Shown one piece after another: positions 1-12,600 of a DNA stretch of 64,000 nucleotides (within the stretch, counting starts at the first letter, position 1; each line of letters opens with the position of its first letter). Origin of the DNA: Colletotrichum lupini. Taxonomy: Eukaryota; Ascomycota; Sordariomycetes; Glomerellales; Glomerellaceae. The DNA is taken from positions 1 through 64,000 of the forward strand of contig NC_064681.1 in NCBI RefSeq assembly GCF_023278565.1. Direction: 5' to 3'. The notes under the pieces are model-generated. The model was not told the DNA's origin and did not search any database. It saw only the letters and a program-made list of their open reading frames with translations. The position numbers and the translations under genes were made by a program.

Positions 1-95
1 CCCTAACCCTAACCCTAACCCTAACCCTAACCCTAACCCTAACCCTAACCCTAACCCTAACCCTAACCCTAACCCTAACCCTAACCCTAACCCTA
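1..95. repeat. Telomere repeat array
   Basis: Fifteen perfect copies of CCCTAA followed by a partial CCCTA. This is the C-rich strand of the TTAGGG telomere used by most filamentous fungi, so base 1 is at or very near the physical chromosome end. No degenerate or variant telomere units are mixed in, and the array stops abruptly against AT-rich DNA at 96. Confidence 0.99.
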
Positions 96-1331
96 GTATT
101 TTTATAAATTAATATTATATTCTATTTAATATATAAAGTCAAGTTCTCTACGTAGTTAGATTATTATAACATTTAAAAACGACTAAATAGTATATAAAAA
201 AGGCTTAGATTAAGTTAAAATAATATAAATAATATATAAACTATATATAAAAGGTCTATATTACCTCTTTATTATTAATAAATATAAAAGCTATTATTCT
301 ACGGATTTTAAACTCTATTAAATAATAATTTCGATATTTCTTTATATATTAATTAATTTACTTTACTTATTATAGCTCTTAAAACTAAAATTAAATAAGT
401 CTTATATAATATAAAGTATATATAACTCCTTAGACTTTTAAACGTTTAATTTATTTAGCCTATTTTAAATTTTAATAATATAGAGTTAAAACTATTATAA
501 TAAACTTATATTACTTTTTAAATAAACTGAGTAGGCCTCCTTATTATTCTTTTATAAATTAAAATAAATATTAAATATAAAAATCTTATAAATCTTATTA
601 CTCTACTTATATTAATACTATTATATAATAAATATAGCTTATAATATAGTAAGTAAGTATTTTAACTAAATTAATATCTTTTTTTCTAAGAAATAATCTT
701 TCCTAAGTTCGATATAAGTCTTATTAGGTCTCTAACTACCTATTACTTATTTTTAATAATTAAAATAAAAAACGAATCTTAGTAATATATAGCGAGTAGC
801 TACGGTAATAAAGTTATAATAAATTATTAACGTAGTATAAAATTACTTTAAATATATTAATAATTTTATTCGTATTAGTATAGGAAGCGTATAAAGTATA
901 AGATACTCTTACGGTATAATACTTTAAACGAACTATTAATACTTATAAAAGTAACACAAGGTGCCTCCTTTAATTAACTTAATTAACTTAATATAGCCTT
1001 AATTAGAGGAATTACTATTAACGGATTAGGTATAGTATTAGCTAGATTAGAAGGATAGACTTCCCTAATCGTTTTATATTATTATGTTTAAAAGTAAATT
1101 ATTAAAAAGGCTCTAATTCGGTTTTAAAAGGTATGTGTCTAATTGAAGTGAAAATCTAGGTAGCTGAATCGTCTACCTCTAATCGGGGCCTTTTCCTTTC
1201 TATTTTACCCCAATCGGCCCTCTTATTATTACCCTTACTTAATTAGCTTTAAAAAAGAACTACTAGGACTAATCGCCCTACCCTATTCTAGTACTTAATT
1301 ATTAAAAACGAAAAAAAAAAAGAATATTAAA
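96..1331. other. AT-rich subtelomeric DNA, no gene seen
   Basis: Heavily TpA-enriched DNA between the telomere and the first retrotransposon. I found no readable frame and no similarity to telomere-linked helicases. A short stretch at about 1081-1200 keeps TG dinucleotides (six by hand count) while holding no CA, so it looks mutated on one strand only; the rest has lost both. Confidence 0.7.
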
Positions 1332-1336
1332 ATTAT
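1332..1336. other. Target-site duplication, left copy
   Basis: ATTAT directly abuts the left LTR and is repeated exactly beyond the right LTR at 8180-8184. Five base pairs is the usual duplication made by copia-type integrases. The match also fixes both outer ends of the element. Confidence 0.85.
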
Positions 1337-1541
1337 TATTAGTATCCTTATTATAGGGTAGTTAGTTCGAACCGTAGTTAACGAAGAGATTAATTAAACT
1401 ATATAAATATCTACGTAGTAAGTATAAAAGGGAGGTTCTAACCGTAAGTTAGGCTAGTTACGATAATTATAAATAGGGCCCCTAATTAGCCCCTACGTAG
1501 TCGGCTATATGCCGCGGTTAAATTAGACTTCTAATCTAATA
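1337..1541 (-). repeat. Copia 3' LTR
   Basis: Aligns without gaps to 7975-8179 over 205 bases. I count about sixteen differences, all C/T or G/A. Begins TATTAGTATCC and ends CTAATCTAATA on the plus strand. Because the polyprotein reads leftward, this is the downstream LTR. Confidence 0.92.
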
Positions 1542-1689
1542 CTAACTTTCTCTTTTTTTTATCGATTTAACCGCTATAGTTAGAGGTATAATTCGACCTC
1601 GGGCCCCTCTACTAAGTCGTCTCCTTTTCCCCCTTTTCTCTACTCTTTTTATATAACCCATCCCTCTATTTATACGGTAATTTTTCTAC

Positions 1690-4600
1690 TACTTACGAAT
1701 TACTCTAACCCCTTATTTAGTACTACTTTTATAAAAGCGTCTACGAGGTTATCTTTATTATTAATCTAACGGATCTCGAGTATTTCGCGCTTTTTATATA
1801 ATTACTTAAGGGCTATAATATTTATTATAAACCTCTTTTCTTTCGTCGTTCCTAATTTAATAAGGCATTCGTATAGCGAGTAAGAATCGGTATAAATAAC
1901 CGTTAGAATAGGTAAAAGGCTAAGTCGATTAGTAATTTTCCTTAGCGTCATTAAAATTACGTAAGAGAGGTTAATGCCGTTAATTATACCGTAGACCTCC
2001 GACGCTAGTATACTTTTTATTACCTACTTACTTTTAGTTAACGAGTAATAGATTATATTATTATATATAGTAAATTCGCTCTTACTTATACTCTCGTTAG
2101 CTAGGATAATAATATACCCCAATTGCGAAATAAGGTTATTATTATTTATAAATAACCTATTAATAAATACGTAGAGCTTATTAATCATAAGCTCGATTGG
2201 GTAGTAGACGAGGCCTCGATCGAAATTTATTTACTACTACTTAAACCGCTTATTAAATACCTTAACGTTTCGTTTAGTTAGATTTATAGCCTATACTACC
2301 CTAGCGTAGTTAAAAGTTACCTCGGGCTAATAAATATTTATAATATATACCCCTTATACGAGCTTAGCCTTATACCGCTTCTTAACGTTAGTTACGTTTA
2401 GATTAATAAGGTTAATCTTCTCGCCCTACCCCTTTTATAAAAAAACGACGGTTTTCTTTTTAATTATAAGAATCCCGCCGTTAAATACTAAGGGGGTATT
2501 TATTATAAGGACCTCTTTTAGCTTCGCTACGAAGCCTGCCTTTTAGAGCTCCTTATCCTCCTTTTTTATAAAATTAATATTAAATAGGCCTAATATATCG
2601 TCGGTCTATATTCTAACTATCTTAAATTAATCGCCTTCGTACTTAGAGACTAATAAGCACGGGTCGTATATAGAGGTAACTATTAATAGTTAATTAATAT
2701 AAAAATCGTAGTAAGTAGCCTACTAATAAGTACCCGATTCTGCGAGCCTATATAGTGGCTTAAGCACTTTAATAATCGTGCCTTTTAGGTACTTACTAGC
2801 CATTTCCTTTAGTAAATAGGCTAGGATTTTGCTTATAAGCCCTATAGCTAATTAGGTATAGGCCTAGGTAATATTACGGCTCTAAATCTCGTATCCCTTC
2901 TTCTATAGCGATGCTATTAGTACTATTATTAATCGTTAGCTATAGCGCTAGATAGTGGGCGATTATATAAGCAGCGTTGCCTTCTCGACGTTACTATACC
3001 CCTAAATTACGTATTTAGACTTCTCGTATAGCTAGGGTGTTCCTTTTCCTTTAATTTTACGAACTATTCGTAATTTAAATATACGGAGGTTTATATACTT
3101 CTTTAAGTCGTAAAGGATAAACCGATAGACCCCTCGATTATAAAGAGTATTTATTTCGATAAGATCTGATCCCTTATACGGCTTTTTAGTAGTTATGATT
3201 ATGCCTTTTTTATATAGTTTAACCGCTAGCTCGAAATTGGCTTTCTCTTTTGCTATATAAAAAGTATTAATTACCTCGTTATTAATAATAAATTGCTACG
3301 TTAGGGCTTACCGTCGTATTCTTTCGTAACGTCTTATTAGTAGTATTAGTACCTTTTTAGTAATTTCCTCTTCCTCGTCGTTTATTAGTACTATTATAAC
3401 GATTTCGTCGAGGATAATTTCCTATGCCTCTGCTGCGGGTTATATAGTTTCCCTTAGCTCTTCTTTTTATAAGTTAGAAATTACCTCGTTAGGATTTATA
3501 TAGTACGGTCTAACTACCGTAATTAATATTTTAAGTAGCTAGTTGCGATCTCTTATAATTATATAAGAGCGCTCGTTAATAGAAATTAACTTATATAGCC
3601 TAGCTTATTATTAGGTAATTTCGTACTATACTCGTATATCTGAATTTAGTAGTATATTTAAATTACCCCTTATATTGGGCCTATTGCGTATAGTAATTAC
3701 CTCGTTAACTTGCCTTTTTATACTTACTTTGCGCAGTACCCGCATTACTTTTTTAATTACTTAGGCTCGTTAGCTTATATTTAGCGACGGTAGCGAGGCT
3801 AAGGTCGTTCTTAAATATACTCTAAATACTAATAGCGTTAGTATAAGCCCGTTAGGCCCTATAGTATCGTTATAGTATTTAAATACTATTTAGAGGCATT
3901 CGTCGTTAGTAAAATCGGGATTTTCCTTTTTAATAATTCTAAACGTCCTTTTTATTTATTAGTGTGCCCTTTTTACTTTTTTAATACTATAGTACGCTTT
4001 AATAGGTACGACTTTTAGCTATATACTATAGGCCGTTATATTTTCTCTAAATTCTACTAACTTAAAACTAGTATTAGCGTCGGTTCTAATACCGTCTAGC
4101 GGTCCCTAGTATATGTCGATCTAGCTTTTTCGCAGGGCTGCCCATACTATTTTTGCTTATAGATCCCGGAGGAATTGCCCTATTTAAAAGGATATAGCTA
4201 CGTTAATTATATATAGGACTGGCTGACTATTTAGGTAGAAGATATCGACGACGATTTCCTAGTTAAAGTTAAGCTTATTACGCAATTTAAACTTAAATCT
4301 ACGTAGGCTCTGCGTATTTATTTAGTATTAGTAGTATACTTTCGTTAACTACTCTAGCGCCCCTATTTTGATATTATTATTACTTAATTACTTCAAAAGG
4401 TTATATAGCCTCGTAACTAACGGGTACCTAAATCTTCGGTATAGTTGTCTAAGCTCATTTTCCGTTAAGTAATTAATTAACTTCGTATTATTAGTAAGCT
4501 TTATAAATACATACCCCTATCGTCGTTTAACTATCTCGAAGTGCTTATTGTTAGAGATTCTGTTCTTCGTATTATTAAATAAAATACCTAGTCGATCTAT

Positions 4601-7140
4601 GTCTTTTAGACATAAGAGAAATGGGGTATTAATAGGTAAAATATAGAAAGTTATCGTTCCGAAGTACGTCTCTACTTCTACCGTACCTAGGGCGACGATT
4701 TCCTTACCTAGGCCGAAGCTAATCCTTATAATACCCGCCGTTAATATATTAAGTATTACTAGCGCGATCTTCTATAGCGCCTAGAATTGCCCTTTTCCTC
4801 TTATTAACTATTATAATACCCTAGTATCTAGGATAATCCTATGGAAATTGTCTAGGCCGTACCTTTTGCTTATATAGAATGCCTATATAAGCTTAGTATT
4901 CGAGTGATCTAGGTAGTATAAAAAAGGACCCTTCTAGCTACCCCTAGATTTGCTTAGTATCTTATTCCTTTTCTTTAGATATTAAGAGAGATAGCGTCTT
5001 CTCCTTAAGCGTTAAGAGAATAAACCTCGTCCTTATTAAATTTGCCTTTTTAGCTACCTCCGTATTTATTATTTAAGGGACCTTCCCTTACTATCCGTAA
5101 ATAAAAGCCTACTTATTAAGAGCTTCTGCTACCCTCTATTCGTTTAGCTTCGTATATCCTCTAGAGGCTAACGGGGTAAAAAAAGAGTAGTTAATATTAT
5201 TAATTTCGTTATAATCTAATTCGTTAGTATAGGGGGTAAGATCTTCCTTATCTTCCGAATCTCCTATAGGGGGCGGATACTTTAGGCTACTACTTTAGCT
5301 ACCGTCGCTAGGTTCTATACCCCCGGATCTACCCTTATATATAACGAGGAATTAGTTAAATTAACGAGGGCTAGTTTTGCTATTTACTACCCTCGACTTT
5401 TTATACTATTTATACGATTTAGCACGCTCTTCTTTAGAGTAGTTACTTAACTAATATCTATCTTTTTTATAAATATAATATTACTTCTTTTATTACCTTA
5501 CTCGCGAGTTAAATCTTAGCCTATTTAACGAATCTAGGCCTCCTTGCTAGCGATTACCGTACTTAGCCTCTTTTTTTTTCTTATTATACGTTCGATCGAC
5601 TTAATGTTATTAATAAGGGCCGTCGTATGCCTAGAGGTAGGTTTAGCGCGGCATTCTTACCTTAATATTAAAACTAGATTTTAGCCTCGAGCAGAGCGTC
5701 TCGTAGTCTTCGGGTACTTAGTATAGGGTTATTTTTATTTTTAATATACGCTAGACTATGGTATAGAGATATCCGACTTTCTGCTCGTTAGTTTTCTTAT
5801 TTAGCTAGGTTTTCGCTAGCTTATTAATTCGATCGATAAGCTCTTCGAGGATCTCTACTTACGATTTACCCTCTATTATCTTAGCTATAGATATAAAAAA
5901 AATCGCTCGTAGCTTAGATAGGAGCTCTAGGTTCCTATCGTAAGTTTTAAAGCGGCTTCGGATTGCGTTAATAATACTAAGAAAGTCGTTTCGATCGAGA
6001 TTACGTACCGCTTCGTAGTAATAATTAGAGGCTTTACCTACGAGTACGATATTAATTACTAAATAGTATTAGTATTCCTTAATCCCGACTTTTTCGTAAT
6101 AATCGTAAAACATTATTAGGGTTTCTTATAAGACCTTATACTTCCCCCTAGAGTATAATTTCTCTTTTGGGAAGATCTTTTTAAGGTCTGTGAATTGCCT
6201 CGTATTTATTATTATATTTTTGGTATTTATATACGATCCCTGCGTAGCTGCGTATTATTAATAACTTCGGGTCGTTTGCCTCCTTTTTTATTAGCCGATT
6301 AGTACCGAATTTTATATTAGTAGCGGCGACGAGCTATAGATCGAAATAGGCAGAATCGTTAATTATCGTATTTCTAGTACTATATTTTGTCTTTATATAT
6401 CCTTTTATAACGATAGATTGCCGTTAGTAATTATAAAAAGGAAATTTGCGTCGTTTACCTTTTTTTTAAATTCGTTAAAGTAATTATATACCCTATTGAC
6501 TTATACTTAGTTCTATAGTACGAATTCCTTCTCTATAATCGTTGTTATTAGGATTGCGTACGGCTCTCGTAACTATAACTACGCTAATAATACCCCTCGC
6601 CCGTAAAGGAATCTATTAACTACTTTCGTAATTCCTAGGCTCGCGCTCGCGAACTATTCGTTTAGCTAGTAATTAAGGTTATTTACGATCTCGTAGAATA
6701 GGGGTTACTCCTATAGCCCCTTTTTTTTATAGACCTTAGTTAAATAGATTAATATTACGTTAATTTGCTTACCGTTAGGTTAATCTGCGATTTTATATAT
6801 CTACGTCCCTTAATAGTCCGGGTTAATATTTACTTACTTATAAGGGATGGGGATTCTATTTAGGATCGGGTTTCGCTCTCTCTTTTTTTACCCTAACTTG
6901 CTAAGGGTCGTGCCCTAGCTTATACCCGTATTAGTAGTTACTAACGTATTTAACCTTAACGGGGATATATCTAATCCGCGCGCTAGCCGTAGCAAATCCG
7001 TACTTTCGCTACTTAACGAATTTATTAGGGTTTAAGAGATTCCCGCTTCTTCTCGCTATCTCGCTATTACTCTCGTTTTTACCCTCTTTAATAATTATTA
7101 CTACCTTTCTAAATCGCTAGCTATTGTACTTATTAAGATC
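1690..7140 (-). pseudogene. Copia Gag-Pol polyprotein, decayed
   Basis: Read on the minus strand with TAA/TAG breaks tolerated, this gives about 1,800 codons in copia order. Near 6.2-5.7 kb is a Gag-like helical segment (RQFTDLKKIFPKEK). Near 4.2-4.0 kb the integrase core shows GIRTDANTSFKLVEF. Near 3.3-3.0 kb the start of the reverse transcriptase shows FELAVKLYKKGIITT-like sequence and LYNRGVYRFILYD. Near 1.9-1.7 kb the RNase H end reads VIYTDSYSLYECLIKLG and finally DNLVDAFIKVVLNKGLE, a RIP-altered form of the copia DNPADAFTKA..NKGLE ending. The N-terminal frame can be followed to about 7.1 kb. Many Trp and Gln positions are now stops. Confidence 0.9.
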
Positions 7141-7974
7141 CTCCTTTTTATTTAGTATAAAAGGGTAGGTTTTAGTAGTTCTTTTTTTTAATAGTAGCGG
7201 TAGACGTTTATATTACTATAGGACGATATAGTAATTAGTCTTAGGATCTTTACTAGTTACTAATTTCCGCTTTTTTATATATTTCTAGCTTCCTAAGCCT
7301 CGTGCTCTCCGTAATCTTTAAATCCCCTCCTCTCTTATTAAACCGTCCCTTATATTATATTCTTAAGTAATACTCGGGGAGTAGTTAAAGGAGCTATAGG
7401 GAGGTTATTTAGATCGCGGGCTTAAGGTCGTACTTATAAGATCCTAGTAATAATAAACTTTTTTTATATACTATAGATCTCTTAGCTTAATAACTCCTAT
7501 ACGCTTCTTACTACGCTAACTAAGAATATTTATATTTAGAGATCCCTTTTCTTAATCGCGCGGTGCTCTTTTATATTATACTATCGAGCTCGCCCATCGC
7601 GCTAATTAACTAGGTAGGTAGTCGCCGCGTAGGTATTTCCTTTTACTAATTTAACTAGTTAATTTCTAATTGCGGGCCGGCCGCGGAAAAGTTATTTAGT
7701 AAAAAGGCTACTTAAAGTAATAGTAAAAAACTAGTTGCTTAAGTAGTTCCGTTAATTAACGTAGTTTAATATAGTAAACGTTAACCTCTCGTAGGTAGTA
7801 AAGGGCTACGATTACTTAATTCCGTACGGTATTCGAAAATCGCCCCCTTTTTCGTTTACTTCTATAAGGTTAATTAGTACAAATCTCTTATTCTATACGG
7901 TATTAAAAGGTCGTCTCTTTTGCGTAGCGAGATGCCTTACCAATCTATAATAATAAAATTTAACCACTAATTAG

Positions 7975-8179
7975 TATTAATATCCCTATTACAAGGTAGT
8001 TAGTTCGAACCGTAGTTAACGAAGAGATTAATTAAACTATATAAATATTTACGTAGTAAGTATAAAAGGGAGGTTCTAACCGCAGGTTAGGCTAGCTACG
8101 ATAATCGTAAATAGGGCCCCTAATTAGCCCCTACGCAGTCGGCTATACGCCGCGGTCGAATTAGACTTCTAATCCGATA
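7975..8179 (-). repeat. Copia 5' LTR
   Basis: Partner of 1337-1541. It retains more C and G than the other copy (for example CGCAGG where the left copy has CGTAAG), so it was mutated less. It begins TATTAATATCC and ends AATCCGATA, consistent with ancestral TG...CA termini. Confidence 0.92.
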
Positions 8180-8184
8180 ATTAT
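8180..8184. other. Target-site duplication, right copy
   Basis: ATTAT, identical to 1332-1336, immediately outside the right LTR. Confidence 0.85.
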
Positions 8185-8190
8185 AAACAG

Positions 8191-8381
8191 TATATAGCTA
8201 CGATAATAAAGTAATAATTAGTAATAACGTTAGCATAGTAATATTTTATAGCCATAGTAGCGTAGTAATATTAAATAGTAATAGTAGCATAGTAATATTT
8301 AATAGCTACGGTGGCGTAATAATATAAAATAGCTACGGTACTAAAGTAATATATAATAGCTACGGCATTATAGTAATTTTT
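8191..8381. repeat. 27-bp minisatellite, about seven copies
   Basis: Seven imperfect 27-bp units built on TAGCTACGGTGGCGTAGTAA-type sequence followed by TATT. The array starts just beyond the copia target duplication. The same unit forms an array at 57153-57262 and occurs singly near 10845 and 53683 and, more diverged, in the leaders at about 13.5 and 42.07 kb. The ancestral form probably began GTGGCTACGGTGG. Confidence 0.85.
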
Positions 8382-8594
8382 ATAATCTCTTATTATCTTA
8401 AAAGCACGCCTTACTCCTTATCAAAAAGTATACTTAATTCCCTTAGTTTCTTAAAACCTAAACACTATTAGCTCTATTTAATCTTATATTAATCCTATTA
8501 GATCGCCTCGTCCTAGTAAAGAGTCTCGTTAGTACTAGCTTTTTTAAAGATAAAGGTAGCTAAGTATTCTTATAATAGATTAGTATATTATTAA

Positions 8595-9040
8595 ATAACC
8601 TAATAAGAGTACTATATACTAACCTTATTATTATTATACTAAATACGGCTAACGTCCGAGTAATTAATATTACCTATAACTTACTAGTTAGGTAAGTTAA
8701 TAAGTTATCCCTCGAGGTAGTGCGCATTTTCTAGTACTTTAACCTAAACGCTACTATCTACTCCGTCTCCGTTAGCTCCGTCGGCTCTAGGAAGGCCTCG
8801 ATCGTTAACTTCCTAGGCTTAGGCAAGGAGGTACTTAATACTACCCTTAGGAATATAGATTATAGTAAGTACTAAGCCCTATCTATACCCAGGGGGCGGT
8901 TCGAAGCGGCGGTCGATATTTCGGGCTCTAATATAAGCACGTTAAAGAGCGTTAATAAAGAGTTCGGCCGGGTAGAAGTTAGATAGTAGGTCGGCTAACT
9001 CTAGCCCTATATAGAGGCCTTTAGTATTTTATAAGTAAAC
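8595..9040 (+). pseudogene. Decayed gene scrap, unknown
   Basis: One plus-strand frame stays readable for about 145 codons with only TAA/TAG breaks. It contains segments such as SVSSVGSRKASIVNFLGLGK and FEAAVDISGSNISTLKSVNK. The composition (Ser, Val, Leu, Lys-rich, no cysteine cluster) looks like a real protein, but I do not recognise a family. The other two plus frames break far more often. It may be a broken end of a larger gene disrupted by the neighbouring repeats. Confidence 0.45.
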
Positions 9041-9118
9041 TAGTATTATTATCTAAGGAGGTATTAGTAATAAAAATAGGAGAATATTACTATAACATAC
9101 TAAGTAAGAAGGAGATTT

Positions 9119-9290
9119 AAAAGTTAATAGAGGCGAAGTTAATAGAGAGAAGTTAATAAATAGAAGTTAATAAAAAGAAGTTAATCGAGAGAAGTTAATT
9201 AAGATAAGTTAATAGAGAGAATTCGATTGAGAGAAAGTTACTTAAGAAAGAGTTAATCGAGAGAAGGTTTAAAGTAACGGTTATAAATAG
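9119..9290. repeat. Short-unit minisatellite (AGTTAATCGAGAGAA)
   Basis: About nine imperfect tandem copies of a 15-17-bp purine-rich unit, AGTTAATCGAGAGAA or close variants. The inferred ancestor has GTTGATCGAGAGAA, with TG now TA in most copies. Confidence 0.8.
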
Positions 9291-10089
9291 AAGTAAAAGA
9301 ACATGCCGGAATGTCTCTATTTTTAAAGTAGGGCTTACGACCCTAGGCCCGGGTACCGATATGAATAGAAAATAAAAAACCTAAAATATGAGGGAAAAGA
9401 ACTCTCGTATATATAGGTAATGAAAGTACTAGGATAGTAGGCTAGTTTAAATTATATAATGTGTTTTATTAAAAGAAAACTAAGTTCTTTAGATACTATT
9501 ATCTTAATTTAATTTATATTAGTCTTAATTAGCGAGTAAAAGGTTAGCTTAGGTAAATGGCTTAGGTAACTAGCGCTATAATTTTTTTACTTACTATTAG
9601 CGAGTAAAAGGTAAGCTTATGCAGTTAATATTTAAAATTTATAAACTCAAATACCTCTTTTAGCCTAACTCTTTAGCTATTAATTAACAGACAGCGTTTT
9701 CTTATTAAATAACTAGATACTACGACGTTTTTTAAAACGACATAGCTATAATTATTAGAATATTAACGGAGCTTTTGCTTTGTTACTACGTTAGGTATAG
9801 ACCCTAAGTATTTATATAGGCTACTTCTTAGACCCTTACTTCCTAAATAGCTTATCGAAACGCTAACCCTACCTTCTTTATAGAGCGAAAACGGGTTTAA
9901 GCTATATAAACCCTTTCTAACTACTTTAAACCTAGGCTTACTTCTTTACCGACTTCTAAGGGCTAGGACGCTTCTAATTATCTATAGCTATATAGAAATA
10001 TTAGTTTTCTTATCTAAAGTGCGCAGTCTTTCGTTACGTAGCTAAAGATATACTAGGGGCCTTGTACTTAAAACTAAAACTTATTAGGG
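9291..10089. other. Intergenic; TG-retaining patch, no gene seen
   Basis: At 9301-9480 I count seven TG against one CA, so this short stretch appears mutated on one strand only. Two nearby direct copies of AGCGAGTAAAAGGT occur at about 9532 and 9600. From about 9650 the DNA returns to symmetric loss of TG and CA. No convincing frame before the gene that starts at 10090. Confidence 0.6.
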
Positions 10090-12600
10090 AGTATATAACG
10101 CAGAACGAGGCGTTAGCTATGCTCGGTCCGGAACCCTTATACTAGTTAATAATAGGACGCGCCTAACTAAGAAGTAGCTATCCGGGGTCGGCGTTAGCTA
10201 TATAGAACTCGGCGGTATTAGAAATATATAAGTCCTCGTTAAGAAAGTCGAACGTAGCGTAAAGAGCTAGTATAATTAAGAGTTAGTAAACGTATAGCTT
10301 CTTTTATTAGTAATCGGCTAGAGAGGACTCGGGACTAAAGGACTTACTTTTCTAAATAAGCGACGCGGCTATATACTTATTATAGCCCTCGGCCGCTATC
10401 TTACAAAAGATTTTATAAAAAGCAGCCTAGTTTTATTATAAATATTATAATAAGATAGGTAAAGAAGAATAATATACGTACGTACTTCCTAATCGGATTT
10501 TAAAAACTTCGGCTTAATAGCTTTTTATATTTTTTAGGGGGATATATTAATAACGGCGTCGTTACTAGCCTTCTTTACGCTAAGCGCACTCTATTTAGTA
10601 AAGTCTATCTTAGCTCTATAACAACTTAATAAAGAATAGCGAGGGGAGAATATAAAAGCTAAAAACTATTATATATATAAAGGGTTAAAATATATAGTAG
10701 CGAGAAAGAGACCGAGATTAGTAGTATTTATAAAAAGGTATCTTACGAAATACTAAAGCGCGTAGATAGTAAGTAATAAAGCCGAGGCCGCACGCGTTCT
10801 TCTATTATTAAAAGGACGCATATAATATAGCTCCCTTAGGTATTAAGTAGCTACGGTAGTCTAGTAATATTTAGAGCAAAAGTCTTACCTCTAGGCTATA
10901 TAGTTACTTACTATATAAAAGCCGTACGTAAATAACCCGGCTAAGTACCGTATAATAACGGCGGCGAAGAATACGCATATCTTATTATAATCCTCGAGTT
11001 AGCTCTAAGTAATTAACCTTATCGTATTCGAAGTTAAAGAATCCTATATACCTACTTACTATTTTATATAACCGACTTTATAAATACCGTTTTCTCGCCC
11101 TTAAGGCACCCATTCTTAAAAAGTTAATTAGATCTTACTTACTACGGTATATCCTTTTAAAAGCTATGCTCTAAATAGCCCGCATACGGCTTACGTACTC
11201 TTATAGAGGAGTCGGAGCGGTTATTAGTCTCCCTAGATCTAACGTACCCTATAATTTTAATAATAAAGCTTGTTTTTAGCTCCTAGGTCTCTTAGAGTTT
11301 AGGAATAGGGATGTCGAGCACTAGGCCGCTAGTAAAGGCTTTGATAATCGACGTATTAAGCTCCTTAGAAAGCTTACGGAGTAGGCCCTCGTTATACTTA
11401 AGAACAGTCTTTAGTACTTATTCTAAAGCGGATAGGTATCTAAGAATAGTTATATAACTAGTCGAGAGTTAGCTATTATATAAGCACTACTTAGGGACTA
11501 GGAGGATAAGTTAATATAAGCGTACCCGTTATTATTTACTAAAAAAAATATAATACCGCCGCGGCCCAAGACGGAGGTAATAATCTATAATAGCTTCGCT
11601 ACTTTAATAATTTTATAAATAAAATCGGGGGGCAGGGCTAAGTAGGCCTCTAGGATCTTTAAAGCCACGGCCTTACTATCCTAGCCCGGGCGGCGAGGGC
11701 CGCCGTTTAGTACTTTAAAAATATTAAAGAGAATTAACTTAAATAGAGACTTCTTATCTAAGTCTAAGAGGGAGAGGAGTCGTTAATAGCTATTATAAAC
11801 CTCGATCCTTATTATATTTAGCCTTATAACCGCGGCGCCTCTATAGTTAGCGTATTATTAAATAGTAATAATACCCCTAATAAGATCCCGTAATACCTTA
11901 AGATAGCGGTTATTTTAGATATGCTCAGAACCAGAAGAAATAATATCTAAGTCTCTAGTACCGTAAATTAAGAATATTAGGTTCTGCTTTAGGGAGAGGA
12001 AGAAGGTCCCGAATATAATATTAGCGAGCTTAGTAGTTTTATCCGTAAGACTAACTATAACTTACTAACGGTTCTAAATTATATAAATACTCGTTTCCTA
12101 AAGCTTTATAACGAGCGATGCGGCTATACTTACTAAAACCTCTCTATCTAGCTTCGGTAACACGTCGACGGGGATATAAAAGTCGGTTTTTATAATAATA
12201 AAGACGATAAGTAGTTCGATATTCCTAGAGCTTCCTACGATGTCGTCTTCGTTAACTTCTATAAGCGCGTTTACTAAGACTCCGAAGCGCTCGTTTAGAT
12301 TACGGTAATAAAAAAAGATAGCGTAGTAAACGCTATATAAAACCTCGCCTATTTAAATAGGGTTAAGGTTATACTCTTTTTAAGTCTAGACTATACTAAC
12401 TATGACTTATATAGGGACGTTAGGGATCTATAAAAAGACGTAGCTAGCTCCTAAGAAAAGTAGGGACTTACTAAGTTAATCGCATCGTTTATAATAGGGT
12501 CGTATAACCGTAATAAGATCTCGAAATCCGGAACCTAATAATTAGCGGGGTTCTACTCTATCTTCTTAGTTAATAAAAGCAATATTACTTAGAGAGTATA
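10090..12600 (-). pseudogene. Large decayed gene, family 1, copy A (unknown)
   Basis: About 830 codons can be followed on the minus strand, with one probable frameshift near 10.4 kb. Landmarks from the N-terminal side: LLGSGFRDLITVIRPYYKRC; PVDVLPKLDREVLVSIAASL; FGTFFLSLKQNLIFLIYGTR followed by DLDIISSGSE; GRGGIIFFLVNNGYAYINL; FNFEYDKVNYLELTRGL; DFLNEDLYISNTAEFYIANA. The protein is Leu/Ile-rich and mostly helical in look, with no zinc-finger pattern or P-loop I can see. The central 350 codons are clearly paralogous to 39540-40800. I cannot name the family; a multicopy subtelomeric gene is the simplest reading. Confidence 0.6.

Larger units (their letters stand above)
1337..8179 (-). mobile_element. 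Complete Ty1/copia LTR retrotransposon, RIP-inactivated
   Basis: A 6.84-kb element bounded by two gap-free 205-bp LTRs and flanked by a perfect 5-bp ATTAT duplication. It encodes a single degenerate Gag-Pol frame on the minus strand in the order Gag, integrase, reverse transcriptase, RNase H, which is the copia order. It sits only 1.2 kb from the telomere. Outer LTR ends now read TA...TA, which fits TG...CA after RIP. Every LTR-LTR difference I can see is a transition. No frame is intact, so it cannot move on its own. Confidence 0.93.
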
